NCBI GenBank assembly: GCA_026120185.1
Contig: JANUWF010002144.1
Location: 1,426,001-1,490,000, forward strand
Reading direction: 5' to 3'
Source: Voacanga thouarsii
Lineage: Eukaryota > Streptophyta > Magnoliopsida > Gentianales > Apocynaceae
Length of the DNA: 64,000 bases
Shown piece by piece: positions 24,181 through 37,849 of the stretch. Under the pieces are notes generated by a model. The model saw nothing but the letters and a program-made list of their open reading frames with translations, ran no database searches and was not told the origin of the DNA. The translations under genes and the position numbers were made by a program. The first letter of the stretch is position 1; every line of letters starts with the position of its first letter.

Positions 24181-27100
24181 AGAAATAATTGGTGGGTGTT
24201 CTTTTAGTCATTTGGTCGTTATTCTCCATAAGAATAAGCCAATGGGTCCAAATTATGTGGACTGAAAAAGAAATTTGGACATAATACTCACTGCTGAGGA
24301 GTATAAGTATGTCCTCTTTGAAACCTACCCTGTTATTGGGGAGAGTTCCACCATGGAGGAGCGTGAAGCTAAAAAAGCATGGAAGAAGGCCAACGAAATG
24401 GCTCGATGATATATGTTGGCCTCCATGTTTAATGTGCTCCAATCAAAACATGAGCACATGGCCACTGTATATGACATTAGCCAATCATTAGTCACGATGT
24501 TAACCGATAAGAGCCGGCTCACGAGGCAGGAAACTCTTAGGATGATTTTAAACATTAAGATAGCTGAGAGAGTATCAGTCATGGAGTATATGCTTAAAAT
24601 AATTGCTACTTTCGAGGAAGCGAAAGTCTTATGGGCTGTTATTAACTTCGAGAGTCAAGTAGATATGGTTCTCAAATCTCTGCCAAGCTCTTTTACTCAA
24701 TTTAAGTTGAACTACAATATGAACAAATTGTACATGATTTTAACTAAGTTAATGAAAGAGCTCTAGGTGGCGAAGAATGTCATGAAGCCACAATCCAAGG
24801 CTATGATTGTTAGGACTTTTTCTTCTAGAACTGGGCCCATGCCCAAGAAGTTCAAGAAGAAGAAGGAAAATGCATAGGCCCAGCCTAAGAACCAGCTCAA
24901 CAAGCTCAAAGGCAAATGTTTCAAATGCGGGTAGAAGGGACACTGGAAAAAAGAGTGTCTAGAACTTCAGGCCAAGAAAAACTCTACAGGTATTGTTCTC
25001 TATCTAGAGTCTATTTCAATGGTTAGATCAACTTTTACTTGAATTGTTGATTCTGGTGCCACTGATCATATCTGTAATTCCTTGCAGGGGTTTAACAAGA
25101 TAAGAAGACTTCGGAAACTCGAGCATGGACTACTAATAGGAAATGAAGCACGAGTATACGTCCTTCCAGTGGGAGAGCTGGATCTCATTTTTTATTGTAA
25201 TAAAATAGTTGTATTAAATGATATTTTATATATACCCGATTTTAGACAGAATTTGATTTTAGTTGCAAAACTAATAAATCATGAATATTCTATTTCTTTC
25301 CATTCTGGTATTATTATTAGTAGGAATGGAGAAGTTTTATGTACTGGGCACATGTATGAAAACTTATTCTTTTTAAATCCTACAAATAATAAAAAAAAAT
25401 AGCGCTCAATCTGAATCTTTAAGTAAGAAGAGAAAGACCAATGTCAATGACTCATATCTTTAGCATCTAAGGTTGGGTCATATTAACTTAATCAGGATTC
25501 GGAGGTTAATCTATTATCGGTCCTTAGGCTCATTAAGATTCGAAAATTGGCCTCAGTGTGAATCCTGTCATATGGGAAAAATGACCAAAATGTTGTTCAC
25601 CCAAAAGGCTGATAAAGTTAAGAAGATATTAGGTCTTGTTCATATTGATGTGTGTGGTCTTTGTCTACTCAAGCTAAATGGGGTTTTGAGTACTTCATCA
25701 CTTTCACGGATGATAGTACAAAGTTTGGTTATATTTATCTGATGAGACGCAAGTCTTACTCTTTTGACAAGTTCAAAGAGTTTAAGGCTAAAGTGGAGCA
25801 TCAAACAAGTAAACTAATCAAAACCTTACGATCGAATCGTCGTGGAGAATACCTCCTTACTGAGTTTGAGGATTATATAGTACATCATGAAATAATATCC
25901 CAATTCTCTACGCCGGGTACACCCCAATAGAATGGAATAGTTGAGAGAATGAACATGACATTAATGGAAATGGTCCGAAACATGATATCTCATACTATTC
26001 TTCCAGTCTCTTTTTGGGGATATGCCTTAGAAACAGCAGCATACATTCTGAACTTGATACCTTCTAAGTCAGTATCTAAGACACCTTATGAGATATGGAC
26101 TCGGCGTAAGTCAAGTCTAAATCACTTCAGGATATGAGGCTATCCAACTTATGTACTGATTAAAGGATATAAGCTAGAATCAAGATCAGAATTATACTAC
26201 TTTGTTGGGTATCTAAAAAGGATAAAAGGAGATTACTTTTATCATCCAAATGAGTAGAAAGTATTGGTAAGTACTAATGTTAGATACTTGGAGGATGATC
26301 AAAGTACTTCTACTAAAGGTTCAACAAGGTTAGAACTCGAGGAGAAGTCATCTTTGAAATCAACTTCTTCAAACCCGATTATGGAACAAAAAGAGGCACA
26401 GTCACAAGAACCTGTTCAAATTGAGTTTCATCGTAGTGGGAGGATATCTAGAGTTCTAGAAAGATGGACATGAGAGGCTTTTAAACTGGTTTCTAACTAT
26501 CAGAAACAAGATCCCACTAGATACGAGGAGGCTATTGCTGATGCCAATGTAGATCTGTGGCATAAAGTAATGAAAGCCAAGATTGAGTCTATATACTTCA
26601 ATCAGGTTTGGAATCTTATAACTTCATCTAAATGGATAAAACCCATTGGGTGTAAGTGGCTATACAAGAGGAAAAGGGGAGCGGATGGGAAGGTGGAAAC
26701 CTTTAAAACTAGGCTTGTGGCGAAAGGGTATACTCAGAAAGAGGGAATCGATTATGATGAAACCTTTTCCCCGCTAGCCATGCTTAAGTCCATCCGTATC
26801 CTCCTTGCTATTGCATGTCATTACAATTATGAGATATGACAAATGGATGTCAAGACAACATTTCTTAATGGCCACCATAATGAAGACATCTATATGTCCT
26901 AATCGGAAGGTTTTATTGCTAAAGGCCAGGAACATATAGTCTGTAAGTTTAAGAAGTCAATTTATGGACTTAAGCACGCATCTAGAACATGGAACATTCA
27001 TTTTGACGAGATTGTAAAATCTTACGGTTTCATTCAAAACGAGGATGAACCATGCGTGTATAGAAAATATGGAAGGTATAAATGTGATTTTTCTTGTCCT

Positions 27101-28080
27101 ATATGTGGATGACATTCTACTCATTAGGAATGATATGTAGGGACATTGTCATCTACTAAGGCTTGGCTATCTAGTCCATTTAGTATGAAAGACTTGGGAG
27201 AAGCTAATTACATTTTCAGGATTAAGGTTATTAGAAATAGGAAACAGAGAATGTTAAGATTATTCCAAATGACATACATTGACAAGATGTTGAGCAAGTT
27301 TGGCATGAACTCATGCAAAGAAGCTCTAATCCCTTACAGACATGGGTTGTCTTTTTGTTCTAAGAACTATCTTAAGTCTCAAGAGGAAAAAGATAGAATA
27401 AGTAGAATTCTCTACGCTTCAATTGTGGAAAGTCTTATATACGCCATGCAGTGCATTAAGCTAGATATCTACTTTACTGTAGTCTTAGTTAGCAGATATC
27501 AGTCAAACTTTGGGGGGGTTCATTGGCAAGCTGTAAAGCATATTTTTAAGTACATCAATGGTACGAAAGATTTATGCTGGTTTACAAGGCTGATGACTTT
27601 GTTCCTACTGGATTAACAGACTCGGATTTTCAGACAGATAAGGATGAGAAAAAATCCACTAATGGATTTGTCTTCACTTTGTTTGGAGGAGCTGTTTCAT
27701 AGAGAAGTATCAAGCAATCCTGTATTGCTGACTCGACCATGGAAGTTGAGTATGTGGCAGCTTCGGAAGCATCTAAGGAAGCAGTCTGGCTCCGAAAGTT
27801 TCTTTCAGAAGTTGGAGTTGTACCACACATGGATAGACTAATTGTGATGTATTGCGACAACTCTGGAACAGTCTCGCAATCCAAAGAACTTAGGAACCAC
27901 AAGAAGGGAAAGTACATCCAGGGGAAGTACTACTTGATTCCGGAATTTCATTTAGAGACGAAAAATTGTGGTGGAATAGATAGCCTCGGAAAATAACTTA
28001 GTAGATCCCTTCACAAAGCCTTTGGCTAAGAGAATCTTCAAAAGACACTTAAACACCATAGAGGTGGGCACCTACAGACT
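24181..28080 (+). pseudogene. Ty1/copia gag-pol polyprotein, decayed (element E)
   Basis: Gag runs from about 24190, with KAWKKANEMA and MLASMFNVLQ. The zinc knuckle at about 24913-24960 reads CFKCG, stop, KGHWKKEC, so its Gln codon became a stop. Protease is near 25040 (VDSGATDHIC) and integrase at 25473-26137 (CESCHMGKM, FGYIYLMRRK). Reverse transcriptase is at 26570-27600 (KWLYKRKRGADG, IDYDETFSPL). The catalytic YVDDI region near 27095 is frameshifted. RNase H is at 27730-27990 with ADSTMEVEYVAASEA. More than ten stops or frameshifts are present, several of them CAG/CAA-to-TAG/TAA or TGG-to-TGA transitions. Non-functional. Confidence 0.92.
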
Positions 28081-28109
28081 TTCTTAGTCTTAGAGTGCAA
28101 GTGGGAGAT

Positions 28110-29969
28110 TGTTGGAATATATGCCCTCTAGACTAGTTTATCTGATGTAATTATCGAATTTATTAATAAAAGAATTAATAAAAATTTATTCTTTAAATTT
28201 GTTTATGAATTTACATTTTATTTGTGCACGATTTTCATTTGGAAAGAACCCATTGTGTTTAAGTAAGTGATCCATGTGAATGGTGGTCTTTCACAGTAAG
28301 GTATGGATCACGGGTTACTTAATACATAAATGTTTGTTCTTAACCGATTAATGAGAATGAGAATCTCATCATGCATAGGTTATTATGTTATAAATTTCAA
28401 CTGGGGAATGACTTATCTTTAGCTAGTGAGTAGTCCACTCACTTCATAGTATGAACGTATTTCGAATATGTAGAATATGGCCTGTAATAGTAGTTTCTAA
28501 AAATACTATTTAAAAGAAACCTAAACTATTACTGCTACAACGTGGACTAATACTCTACCACTTGAGTATGAGTTGGTAGTCTGACGAAGCTAGAAGCATA
28601 TACTTTGATATACTATAGTTGAGGTTCTCTCGTAGAACCAATATACTTGTATGTTGGGTATATATGACTAGTTAGTTAAGACAGACTTTTACAAGATAGC
28701 TTCTACGCTATATCGCCCCCTGTGATTGTTCAATTGATCTAATTATCCAAGGCCCTGGGGAACATGACTTGAATGTTTACTTTAGGGTAGCTCATTTGAA
28801 AAGTGGAAACATTTCAAGAGTTGTAGATCATTGGACTAGAGATCTAAAGATGATAGATGTCTATTAGAGAGGTGTTAGTACACTCTTCCTCTCTAATTGC
28901 ACGGTGATTCGTAAATGGGTATTTTAATCATTACATCTGTAAGTCGAAGACTTTGCTAACGCAGCATTGTCTTTGAGGTTAATATTTCCTTATAGTGATA
29001 TTAGAAAATATTTAAAATGTAAAATATAACTATTTATATAATTGGGGTATTTTGATCATTTTAGTAGCCAAGGCAATGTGTTTTTTGGTCATCGGAATGG
29101 CCCTTAAGTCATGAAAGATCTGAATTAAGAAATTGATCTTGATAATTATGAATTTTTATATTATTTGTTTAATTTATTATTGGACTATAACAAAATAAAA
29201 AGTTTGAGAGAGAGTATTTATTTTATCTAGTTTAATTGGTTAATTAATTATTCATGACCCAAGGCTCAGATTGAATAATTAAAAAATTAATCTGGATATA
29301 AACTAGACAAAAGGTATAAAATTTTATTTTGATTTATTTGGACTTGTTAATTATTTATTGGTTGTTTAATAAAGTTTAGAAAATAAATAATTGAGATTTA
29401 TTATTTATGAGTGTTCAAACCCAAGAATAAATAATTTTATCTGGCTCAATAAATAAGACCAATGATAAAATAAAATAATAAAATAATATATATTAAATTA
29501 ATTAATTAAAATATAAAAAAATGACACATGATGGAACCTATGTTGTTTCGCATGCAAGATAACAGAAAGAATGGATGTTTTTTGTTTGCACACGAGTAGA
29601 GTCTCTCTCACGGCATCTACTGAAATGAATATGAATTGAAGGCATTGATTGGTGGATGAGTGCTTCTGCATTCAATTTTCATTTCACAGAGGCAAACCCA
29701 GAGAAAGCTTCGTTGAAACTTTTACAAAAGTTTTTCAAAACTCAATATTCAGGCTTTCATCGGCTGTGCTACGAGCACTATTTCGGAAGATTAAAAGCTT
29801 CGTGTAGATGAGATATAGTAGACATTTATAAGGACGTGAGTCACTTGCCTCAAATATCCTTATACAGACATCTACACTAGTGCGAAGAAAGCCATTTAAT
29901 CATAGAGGTAAACTGTTCGTTTTCCTAACAAGCTTTCGTTTTGATGATTTTTGCCATTTTAAGCCTTCA
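28110..29969 (+). repeat. 3' LTR of copia element E
   Basis: 1860 bp, TGTTGGAATATATGCCC to TTTTAAGCCTTCA, preceded by the polypurine tract GCAAGTGGGAGAT. The 3' end is fixed by alignment to 20961. Confidence 0.93.
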
Positions 29970-30368
29970 TTCCGCTGTTGAACGACAAAGACATTTCTAT
30001 GTTGTGTGCCACGAACAGCTTGCGCACATGCATTTTTAGGTAAAAGGTTCTTTGGATGCAAGAATTATGGGGTTAGGTTTCCAACTATCTTTTCACTTTA
30101 TGAAAACATATGAAGTTTGTTTTCTACGACACTTTTTTTTTTTTTAAGCAACACTCACTGTTTCGATTTTTTTTTTTTTCTTCCCTAAAACACATGCAAT
30201 GGAATAGGAATAGAGTTGGTTACAGATTTTTAGAATGTCTTGACCCCGAAATGTGCCCTTGTGCTGTTAGAGTAATTCCAAATTTGTTGCAGAAAATTGA
30301 GAAGATGGAGTGAAGCATTTAAGAACAAAACGGAAGCCAAAAACACGATTTTTAGTAGCAACAATTTC
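29970..30368. other. Short flank between elements E and C
   Basis: About 400 bp with two poly-T runs (30126-30145, 30168-30180). The only ORF (30110-30313) is a chance reading through poly-T. No gene or known repeat is recognised. Confidence 0.5.
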
Positions 30369-30373
30369 CGTCA

Positions 30374-30700
30374 TGTTGTGAATATGTTAGAATTAGTGGA
30401 AGCTCCACTAATTCTATTAGTGGATATGGATGTCTACCATTAACACCACTAATACATATTAGTAGAATTAGTGGAGATACTACTAATACATTAGTGGAAA
30501 TAAATGATTAACTCCACTAATATGAGCTCTATAAATAGAGCTCTTTCCAAATTTGAAAAATATATCATTTTGTGAGAGAATTATTACAGAAAATTGTGAG
30601 AGAAAAGAAAGAGAGAAGATTGAAGAAATTCCTATGCAAATAATAGTCAGAGATTTATTGTGTATAGATTTTATTCTGACACTGTTAAAATTTTATAACA
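30374..30700 (+). repeat. 5' LTR of element C
   Basis: 327 bp, TGTTGTGAATATG...TTTTATAACA. It contains a 25-bp near-perfect palindrome built on ATTAGTGGA/TCCACTAAT at 30390-30414, further copies of the half-site, and a TATA box CTATAAATAGAG near 30530. Confidence 0.93.
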
Positions 30701-30765
30701 CGTTATCAGTACGAGTCTCTGTCGTTACAAAATTTGTCGTTACAAAAGCCAGAAGACTAAAGGTA

Positions 30766-33700
30766 TGCATTTATTGATTTTTCTGGCTAACCTTACTAAA
30801 CTCGAATTTGTAACCCTTGATATTTTTGGAAAAAATTATATGTCATGGTTTTTCGATGGAGAAATGCATCTAAATGTTGAAGGCCTTAGTGAAACTATTA
30901 TAGAAAAAAAAATGGTGCATTTGCACAACAAAAGGCCAAAACTTTGATTTTTATTCGTTGTCTTCTCGATGAAAATTTGAAAATGGAATATCTTACCAAA
31001 AAAATATCTATATGTCATGTGGGTAAATTTAAAAGAAAGATTTGACTACCTGAAGATGGTCGTACTACTTGCACCTGAGATTGCAAAATTTTAAAACTAT
31101 GAATGAATATTGTTTCGTTATGTATTTACATTTCAATTAAAATTATGCGAAGAAAAAATTACTGATGAAGATATGCTGGAAAAGACATTCTCCACATTTC
31201 ATACCTTGAATATTATCCTGCAGTAATAATATCGAGAAAAATGGTATACAAAATTTATTAATTTAATTACTACCCTCCTCATTGCAGAGAAAAATAATAA
31301 GTTATTATTAAGAAATCATGAAACTAGATCAACTGGTTCAACAGCACTCCCAGAAGTGAATGTTGTTAGCTCCAGTAGAAGCCATAGTCGTAGTCGTGGT
31401 CGTGGTTGTGGTTATGGTCATGGACACGCTCGATATTTTTCTTATAACAGTAATAATTAAGTTGTGAGAAACACTCGCCACCTAAAGTGGGAAAGAAAAG
31501 ATCATAAGGGAAAAGAAAAAAATATATAAGAAAATTATGAGGATAAGTATTATATATGTGGCATGAAAGGTCATTGGTCACGTAACTGTCGTACGGCCAA
31601 ACATTTAGTGGAATTATATCAAGCTTCACTAAAATATAAAAATAAAAATGTTGAAGCAATTTTTTCTCAACATCTAGTGAATGATGCTGACAATGATGAT
31701 ATTGATCCATAAGATCTTAATATCAATATTACCTATATGGATGTATTTGATTTTTTTCGAACATCCAAATGGTAGGATAGACAATTTAATTGGTGATGGC
31801 AGTGCCCAGAAGAACTAATGCATCACTCTAATATTTTTGAATTTTTATTATATTCTAATAATATTTACGTTTGTATATACGTATTTTTGTTCAGATGGTT
31901 GTTGTTAATGATGATGTATATATTATTGATAATGGAACTACACACACCATACTAAAAAATGAGAAATATTTTTCTTATATCAAAATAGGAGAAATAAATA
32001 TTTATACTATAAACGGTAATACAAATATGATTGAATGTTTCGGAAGAGTTAGTATATTATTGCTTGAAGAAACAACAATTAATATTGATAAGACACTATT
32101 TTTCTCAAAATTCAAAAGAAATTTATTGATTTTTAAAGATATCCCCCAAAATGGGTATTATGTTGAAACAAATGAGGAAAATAGTATTGAGCATTTTTAT
32201 ATGACTCAAATTAATTTTGGTAAGAAATCTATATTAGAAAAACTACCGTATTTTTCTACTGACCTATATTTTGTAAAAATATATACAATTGAAATTCATC
32301 ATCTAGTAAACTAGAAATTTATTTATCTTACTACTTTTAACATTTGGCATTACCAAATGGGTCATTTAGGATCTATCATGATGAGAAGAATAATTGATAA
32401 TACACATGGTCATCCACTAAAAAATAAAAAGATATTGACATCAAAAAAATTCTTATGTGTTGCATGTTCTCTAGGAAAATTAATTATTAGATCATCACCA
32501 GTAAAAGTAGGAGTTGAAAGTCCTACATTTCTTGAACAGATTCATGGAGACATTTGTGGATCTATTTATCTACCATGTGAACCATTCAGATATTTGATGG
32601 TCTTAATTGATGCATCATCCCGATGGTCACATGTGTGTTTATTATCTACTCGCAACCTAACGTTTGCGAGATTACTTGCTCAAATAATTAAATTACAAGC
32701 ACAATTTTCTGATCATCAAATTAAAAATATCCGTTTGAATAATGTTGGTGAATTTTCATCACATACTTTTAATGCATATTGTATGTCAATTTGGATTAAT
32801 GTTGAACATTTTGTAACTCATGTTCATACACAAAATAATCTTACTGAATCTTTTATTAAAATATTACAATTAATTACTAGACCATTATTAATGAAAACAA
32901 ATCTTCCAACATCTGCCTGGGGACATGCTATTTTATATGCTGCAACACTTGTACATATAATGCCAACTAGTTATCATAAATTTTCCCCTTTACAATTAGC
33001 TTTTGATTTAGAACCAAATATTATTTATTTAAGAATTTTTTGGTGTACTGTATATATTCCAATTGCACCAAACTAACGTACAAATATGGATCCTCAAAGA
33101 AGAAATGGGATATATGTTGAATATGATTCTTCCTCTATTATCAGGTATGTTAAACTCCTGATAGGAGATGTATTCACAGTAAGATTTGTTGATTGGCATT
33201 TTGATGAATCATTATTTCCTAAATTAGGGGGAAAATATAAACAGTATGAGAAAGATTTTGCTTGGATAATATCATTAAATTATCTCAATCCGTGCACAAG
33301 CGCGTGTGAACTTGAAGTTCAAAAGATAATTCATTTGCAAAACATTGCAAATCAAATACCAGACACTTTTGTTGACTCTAGAAGAGTAACAAAATCGCAT
33401 ATTCCAACTATAAATGCTCCTATTCGAATTGAAGTCCCAGCAGAACAAAATATTATTCCTATCGCTGCTGAGTCAAAAGCACAGAAATATGGCAGGCCTC
33501 TTGGTTTTAAAAATAAAAATTCTCGAAAGAAAAGATGATTAAATAATCTAGATAATCATATTAAAGAAAAGAATGATAAAGACCAAGAGAGAACTGATGA
33601 CAAAGAACCAGAAGTTGATGAAAGTAATACTGAAATTTCTATCAATTATACTACATTTGGTAGAAGTTGGAATCGGATAGAAACAGTTATTGATAATATG

Positions 33701-35510
33701 TATGCATACAATATATCTCTTGATGTTACGCAGAATAATGATGATCTTGAACTAATATCAGTTGATGAATGTCGGCATAGAAAAGATTGGCTACAGTGGA
33801 AAGATACGATTCAATCAGAGTTAAATGCACTTACAAAACGTGAAGTCTTCGGATTTGCAGTTCGAACACCAGAAGATGTAAAATCTATTAGTTACAAATG
33901 GATATTTGTGCGAAAGCACAATGAAAATAATGAAATCGTACGATATAAAGCACGGTTATAACTTGAGATTTTTTACAAAGACCAGATATTGATTATGATG
34001 AAACTTATTCTCTTGTTGTTGATGCTATTACACTCTAATATCTTATCAGTTTTGCAGAATATGAAAAGATATATATGCGCTTATTAGATGTTGTCACCAC
34101 TTACTTATATGGAAATTTAGAAAATTAAGTTTATATGAAAATTCCCAAAGGATTCCGCATGCCCAAAGCATATAAACATTATTCTCATGAAAATTACTCT
34201 ATCAAGTTGTAAAAATCATTATATGACCTGAAGCAATCTGGACGCATATGATTCAATCGTCTTAGTGAATATTTATTGAAAGTGAGATTTAAAAATGACC
34301 AGGTATGACCATTTGTTTTTATTAAGAAATCTGGTTCTAAATTTATGATATTAGCTATATATATTGATGATATTAATCCTATTGAAACTCCAAAAAAATT
34401 CCAAGAAACAATTAATTATTTAAAAAGAGAATTCGAAATCAAGGATTTTTGTAAAACTAAATTTTGCCATGGTTTACAAATTGAATATTTGGAAAGTGGA
34501 ACATTTATTCATCAATCAACATATATAGGAAAAGTTCTAAAAAGATTTTACATGGACAAAGTACATCCATTGAGTATTCCAATAATCGTCCGGTCATTAT
34601 ATGTGAATAAAAATTATTTTTGACCTTAAGAAGATGATGTAGAACTCATTGGTCCTGAAGTACCATATCTCAGTACAATTGGTGCGTTGATGTATTTTGC
34701 TAATAATACACGGCCTGATATTGCATTTGCTGTTAATTTATTAGCAAGATTTAGTTCTTCACCAACATGACAACATTGGAATGGAATTACACAAGTCCTT
34801 CGATATCTCTAAGGTACAATTGATCTCGAATTATTTTATTCAAATAAAATCAGTCCAACATTGATAGGTTATGCAAATGTTGGTTATTTATCTGATTCAC
34901 ATAAAGCATGTTCTCAAACGGACTATCTATTTACATGTGAAAATATTGCTATATCATGGCATTCTACAAAGCAATCTATAGCACTACTTCTTCAAATCAT
35001 ACTGAAATTATAGCCATTCATGAAGCAAGTTGAGAATGTGTATGGTTAAAATCAGTGATTTATTATATCCGAAAAAGTTGTGGATTATCATTTAGAAGAG
35101 ATATTCCAACTCCTCTTTATGAAGACAATACATTTGCATAGTTCAATTATGAGGAGGATATATTAAAGGAGATCGGACAAAACATATTTCACCAAAATTC
35201 TTCTTTACTCGTGAACTCTAGAAGAAATGTGAAATTGATGTGCTACAAATTTCACCAAAATTTGCATAACTCAATTACGAGGAGGATATATTAAAGGAGA
35301 TCGAACAAAATATATTTCACCAAAATTCTTCTTTACTTGTGAACTATAGAAGAAATGTGAAATTGATGTGCTACAAATTCGGTCATGTGACAATCTGGCA
35401 AATATTTCCACAAAGACTTTACTGACTGCAACATTTGAGAAGTTGAGTTATAAAATCGGTATGTGTCAATTCAAAGAGTTAAAGAGATCATCTCATCAGG
35501 AGGAGTAATA
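30766..35510 (+). pseudogene. Ty1/copia gag-pol polyprotein, decayed (element C)
   Basis: Gag begins near 30766 with LTKLEFVTLDIFGKNY. A zinc knuckle near 31550 (YYICGMKGHWSRNC) has lost its first Cys. The protease motif is IIDNGTTHTI (from 31921). Integrase is at 32341-33080, with an HHCC-type start WHYQMGHL...CVACSLGK. A linker holds HGRP-like KYGRPLGFKNKN (near 33485). Reverse transcriptase is at 33770-34620, with the catalytic YIDDI at 34359. RNase H is at about 34860-35420. Many stops and frameshifts break the frame, and a 128-bp segment near the end is duplicated. It cannot encode an active polyprotein. Confidence 0.9.
35133..35388 (+). repeat. 128-bp tandem duplication in the RNase H region of element C
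   Basis: TTTGCATAGTTCAATTATGA at 35133 recurs as TTTGCATAACTCAATTACGA at 35261. Both continue through GGAGGATATATTAAAGGAGA and GATGTGCTACAAATT. Element D has a single copy at 42061-42176. Confidence 0.82.
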
Positions 35511-35628
35511 AGCAAACATATAGAATAGTGTACTATTTTTCCTTCATTAGATTTTTTTTCCACTGGGTTTTTATCTAATAAGGTTTTAACGAGACATATT
35601 CTTTATGTAATGGACATCCAAGGGAGAG

Positions 35629-35941
35629 TGTTGTGAATATGTTAGAATTAGTGGAAGCTCCACTAATTTCATTAGTAGATATGGATGTCCACCTTTAACA
35701 CCACTAATACATATTAGTAGAGTTAGTGGATACACCACTAATACATTAGTGGAAATAAATGATTAACTTCACTAATAAGAGTTCTATAAATAGAGCTCTT
35801 CCCAAACTTAAAAAATATACCATTTTGTGAGAGAATTGTTAGAGAAAAAGATAGAGAAATTTGAAGAAATTCTTGTGTAAATAATAGTTAAAGATTTATT
35901 ATATGTAAATTTTATTCTAACACTGTCAAAATTTTATAACA
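35629..35941 (+). repeat. 3' LTR of element C
   Basis: 313 bp, same ends as 30374-30700, with scattered substitutions and small gaps relative to it. It is followed by the CGTCA target duplication. Confidence 0.93.
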
Positions 35942-35946
35942 CGTCA

Positions 35947-37457
35947 TGACTATTGTTATAAAGTTACTATGTTTGTTGATGCAGTGGTGTGGCTAATCAG
36001 CTGCTGAAAATAGAGAAACAAAAAGTGCTAAAAACGTTGTCTTTTTTGCTGTTATGTTATTGCAATGGGATTTTTGTTGTTTCTAACCGTGGAAGGATGA
36101 GGAAGGATTACTTCAAAGAATCGAGTGAATCATTTTGGTAAAATGGGGTGAGAAACTTTTTAAATTTAGTTTGTCCTGTTTTACAATTATTTTATTGTTG
36201 GACAATTCACGTAGTTATGTACGTGAACATAAATTTAGTGAGAGTAGATAGAATTCTAATAATTTTATACTTGATAACTTACTTACATGATCATCACGTG
36301 TTAATTCTTATCTGAAATTCGTATTTAGAATGGTAGGAAGATATTTTAAAATATATAAAATTTGTTGAGAATATAAAAAAAATAATAAATAAACGATAAA
36401 TGATATAAATTATAAAACATAAATAGTTTGATGATATTTTTTACAAATTTTTATTAAAAAATATAGTAAAATGTACATTATAAAATTTAGAATCAAACAG
36501 TATACCAAAATTTAGTTTTTCTATTTTTTATTATTAGTATTTAATTATTAATCCTTTTAAATTACAAAATAAACATTTCACTGCTAAGTTGTTAAGTAAA
36601 AACAGTAACCTCATTGAATTGAGTTTCTCTTTATAGTGAACGAGTGATTCATAAATCTATAAACAAAATTTTTAAAGAATATACAAAATTATTGACAAAA
36701 TAGTTTCATCAATCATTTCAACAATTTAAAACATAATGAATGCAGAAGCTAAAATTTAGATGGAAAATTTTATTAAAAAATTATTTTTTTATAGAAAATA
36801 TAATTTAAAAAAAATTAGGGAGGTATTTCCCTTGGATCCTTGGTATCAATCTTCGGAACGCCCGATAGCGTGGATTCTTGGTATCAATCTTTGGCCCGCA
36901 TCATTACCATCGTTTATTCTTCCTTGCCAAAAGAACTTTCATTAACTTCAAATATCTGCGTGGATGGGACCCTTAGAGCCAGTCAAGTTGCGTATGATAA
37001 TTTGTGCGGTCATTTGAATACATTCACACGATTGTGTGAATATTTCACACAATTATATAAATATTTCACATAATTAAATAAACATAAAAACGATATCGTT
37101 TTATTAAAAAAAAATTTTACACACGACTATTTTATCAAATATTAAAATTTTATTATTTTTTATTTGAACTGTGAAATGACGTTACCGTACACAACTTGCG
37201 TGCAGTAGATGCCTTAGATTCGTGCATTTGCTAGCGTTTGTTAGGAGAGAAGGAAATTAATTCATCAGCATGACTTCCTCCTCCTTTCATTTATTATTAT
37301 TATTTTTAGTAGAGAAGGATTTCTATACAAGCATTATTAGATTTCACTCTAACCATATTTTTGTTGACTATATATATAGAGAGAGAGTGTGTTAGTTCGC
37401 ACATCATATCTATTTCATTCACTCTAAAAAATAATGATAATTTTATGAAAGAAAATA
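35947..37457. other. Intergenic AT-rich DNA between elements C and D
   Basis: No convincing gene. At 36831-36905 the phrase CTTGGTATCAATCTT occurs twice about 42 bp apart within a locally less AT-rich block (36830-37000). This block gives two overlapping chance ORFs. The stretch 37370-37400 has a short TA/GA run. I see no transposon ends. Confidence 0.45.
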
Positions 37458-37462
37458 AATAA

Positions 37463-37814
37463 TATTATGAATTATTGAAATCTTTATTAATTAGTGGAGG
37501 CTCCACTAATTATGGATTTATGTGAATTATTAGAAGATTTTTATGGATGTCCACCATTTAGTGGAGACACCACTAATTAAGATTAGTGGAAGATGATGTA
37601 TGCCATGATGTAATCCACTAATTAGAGCTCTATAAATAGAGCTATTCTCTAAACTTGTAATACACCATTATTTTGTGAAAGAAAGATTAGTGAAAGAAAG
37701 ATTAGAGAAAATTGTGAGAGAAAAGAAAGAGAGAAATTCTTGTGCAAAATAGTTAGAGTTTTATTAGTGTGTAGTGTGAAGATTTTATTCTAACACTACC
37801 CTAATTTTATAACA
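37463..37814 (+). repeat. 5' LTR of element D
   Basis: 352 bp, TATTATGAATTATTG...TTTTATAACA, so the canonical TG start is TA here. It contains a 25-bp near-palindrome (37488-37512) like that of element C and one TATA box, CTATAAATAGAG. Confidence 0.92.
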
Positions 37815-37849
37815 CGTTATCAACACGAGTCTCTGCCGTTATTAAAGCC

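Larger units (their letters stand above)
18997..29969 (+). mobile_element. Ty1/copia LTR retrotransposon, element E (plus strand, 11 kb)
   Basis: 5' LTR 18997-20961, primer-binding site 20964-20980, leader with a nested solo LTR, decayed gag-pol 24180-28080, polypurine tract AAGTGGGAGAT (28099-28109), 3' LTR 28110-29969. It is the same family as element B, in the opposite orientation. The 5-bp flanks do not match (CTATT before 18997, TTCCG after 29969). This suggests recombination with another copy or post-insertion change. Age cannot be computed here, but the LTRs differ at many positions and the ORFs are badly broken, so it is an old insertion. Confidence 0.92.
30374..35941 (+). mobile_element. 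Ty1/copia LTR retrotransposon, element C (short LTRs)
   Basis: LTRs 30374-30700 (327 bp) and 35629-35941 (313 bp) start TGTTGTGAATATG and end ATTTTATAACA. The flanking target duplication CGTCA is perfect (30369-30373, 35942-35946). The sequence after the 5' LTR, CGTTATCAGTACGAGTCTC, is the primer-binding region. A purine-rich CCAAGGGAGAG precedes the 3' LTR. The internal region encodes a broken gag-pol. Element D (37463-42797) is a relative. I do not assign a lineage. Confidence 0.94.
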
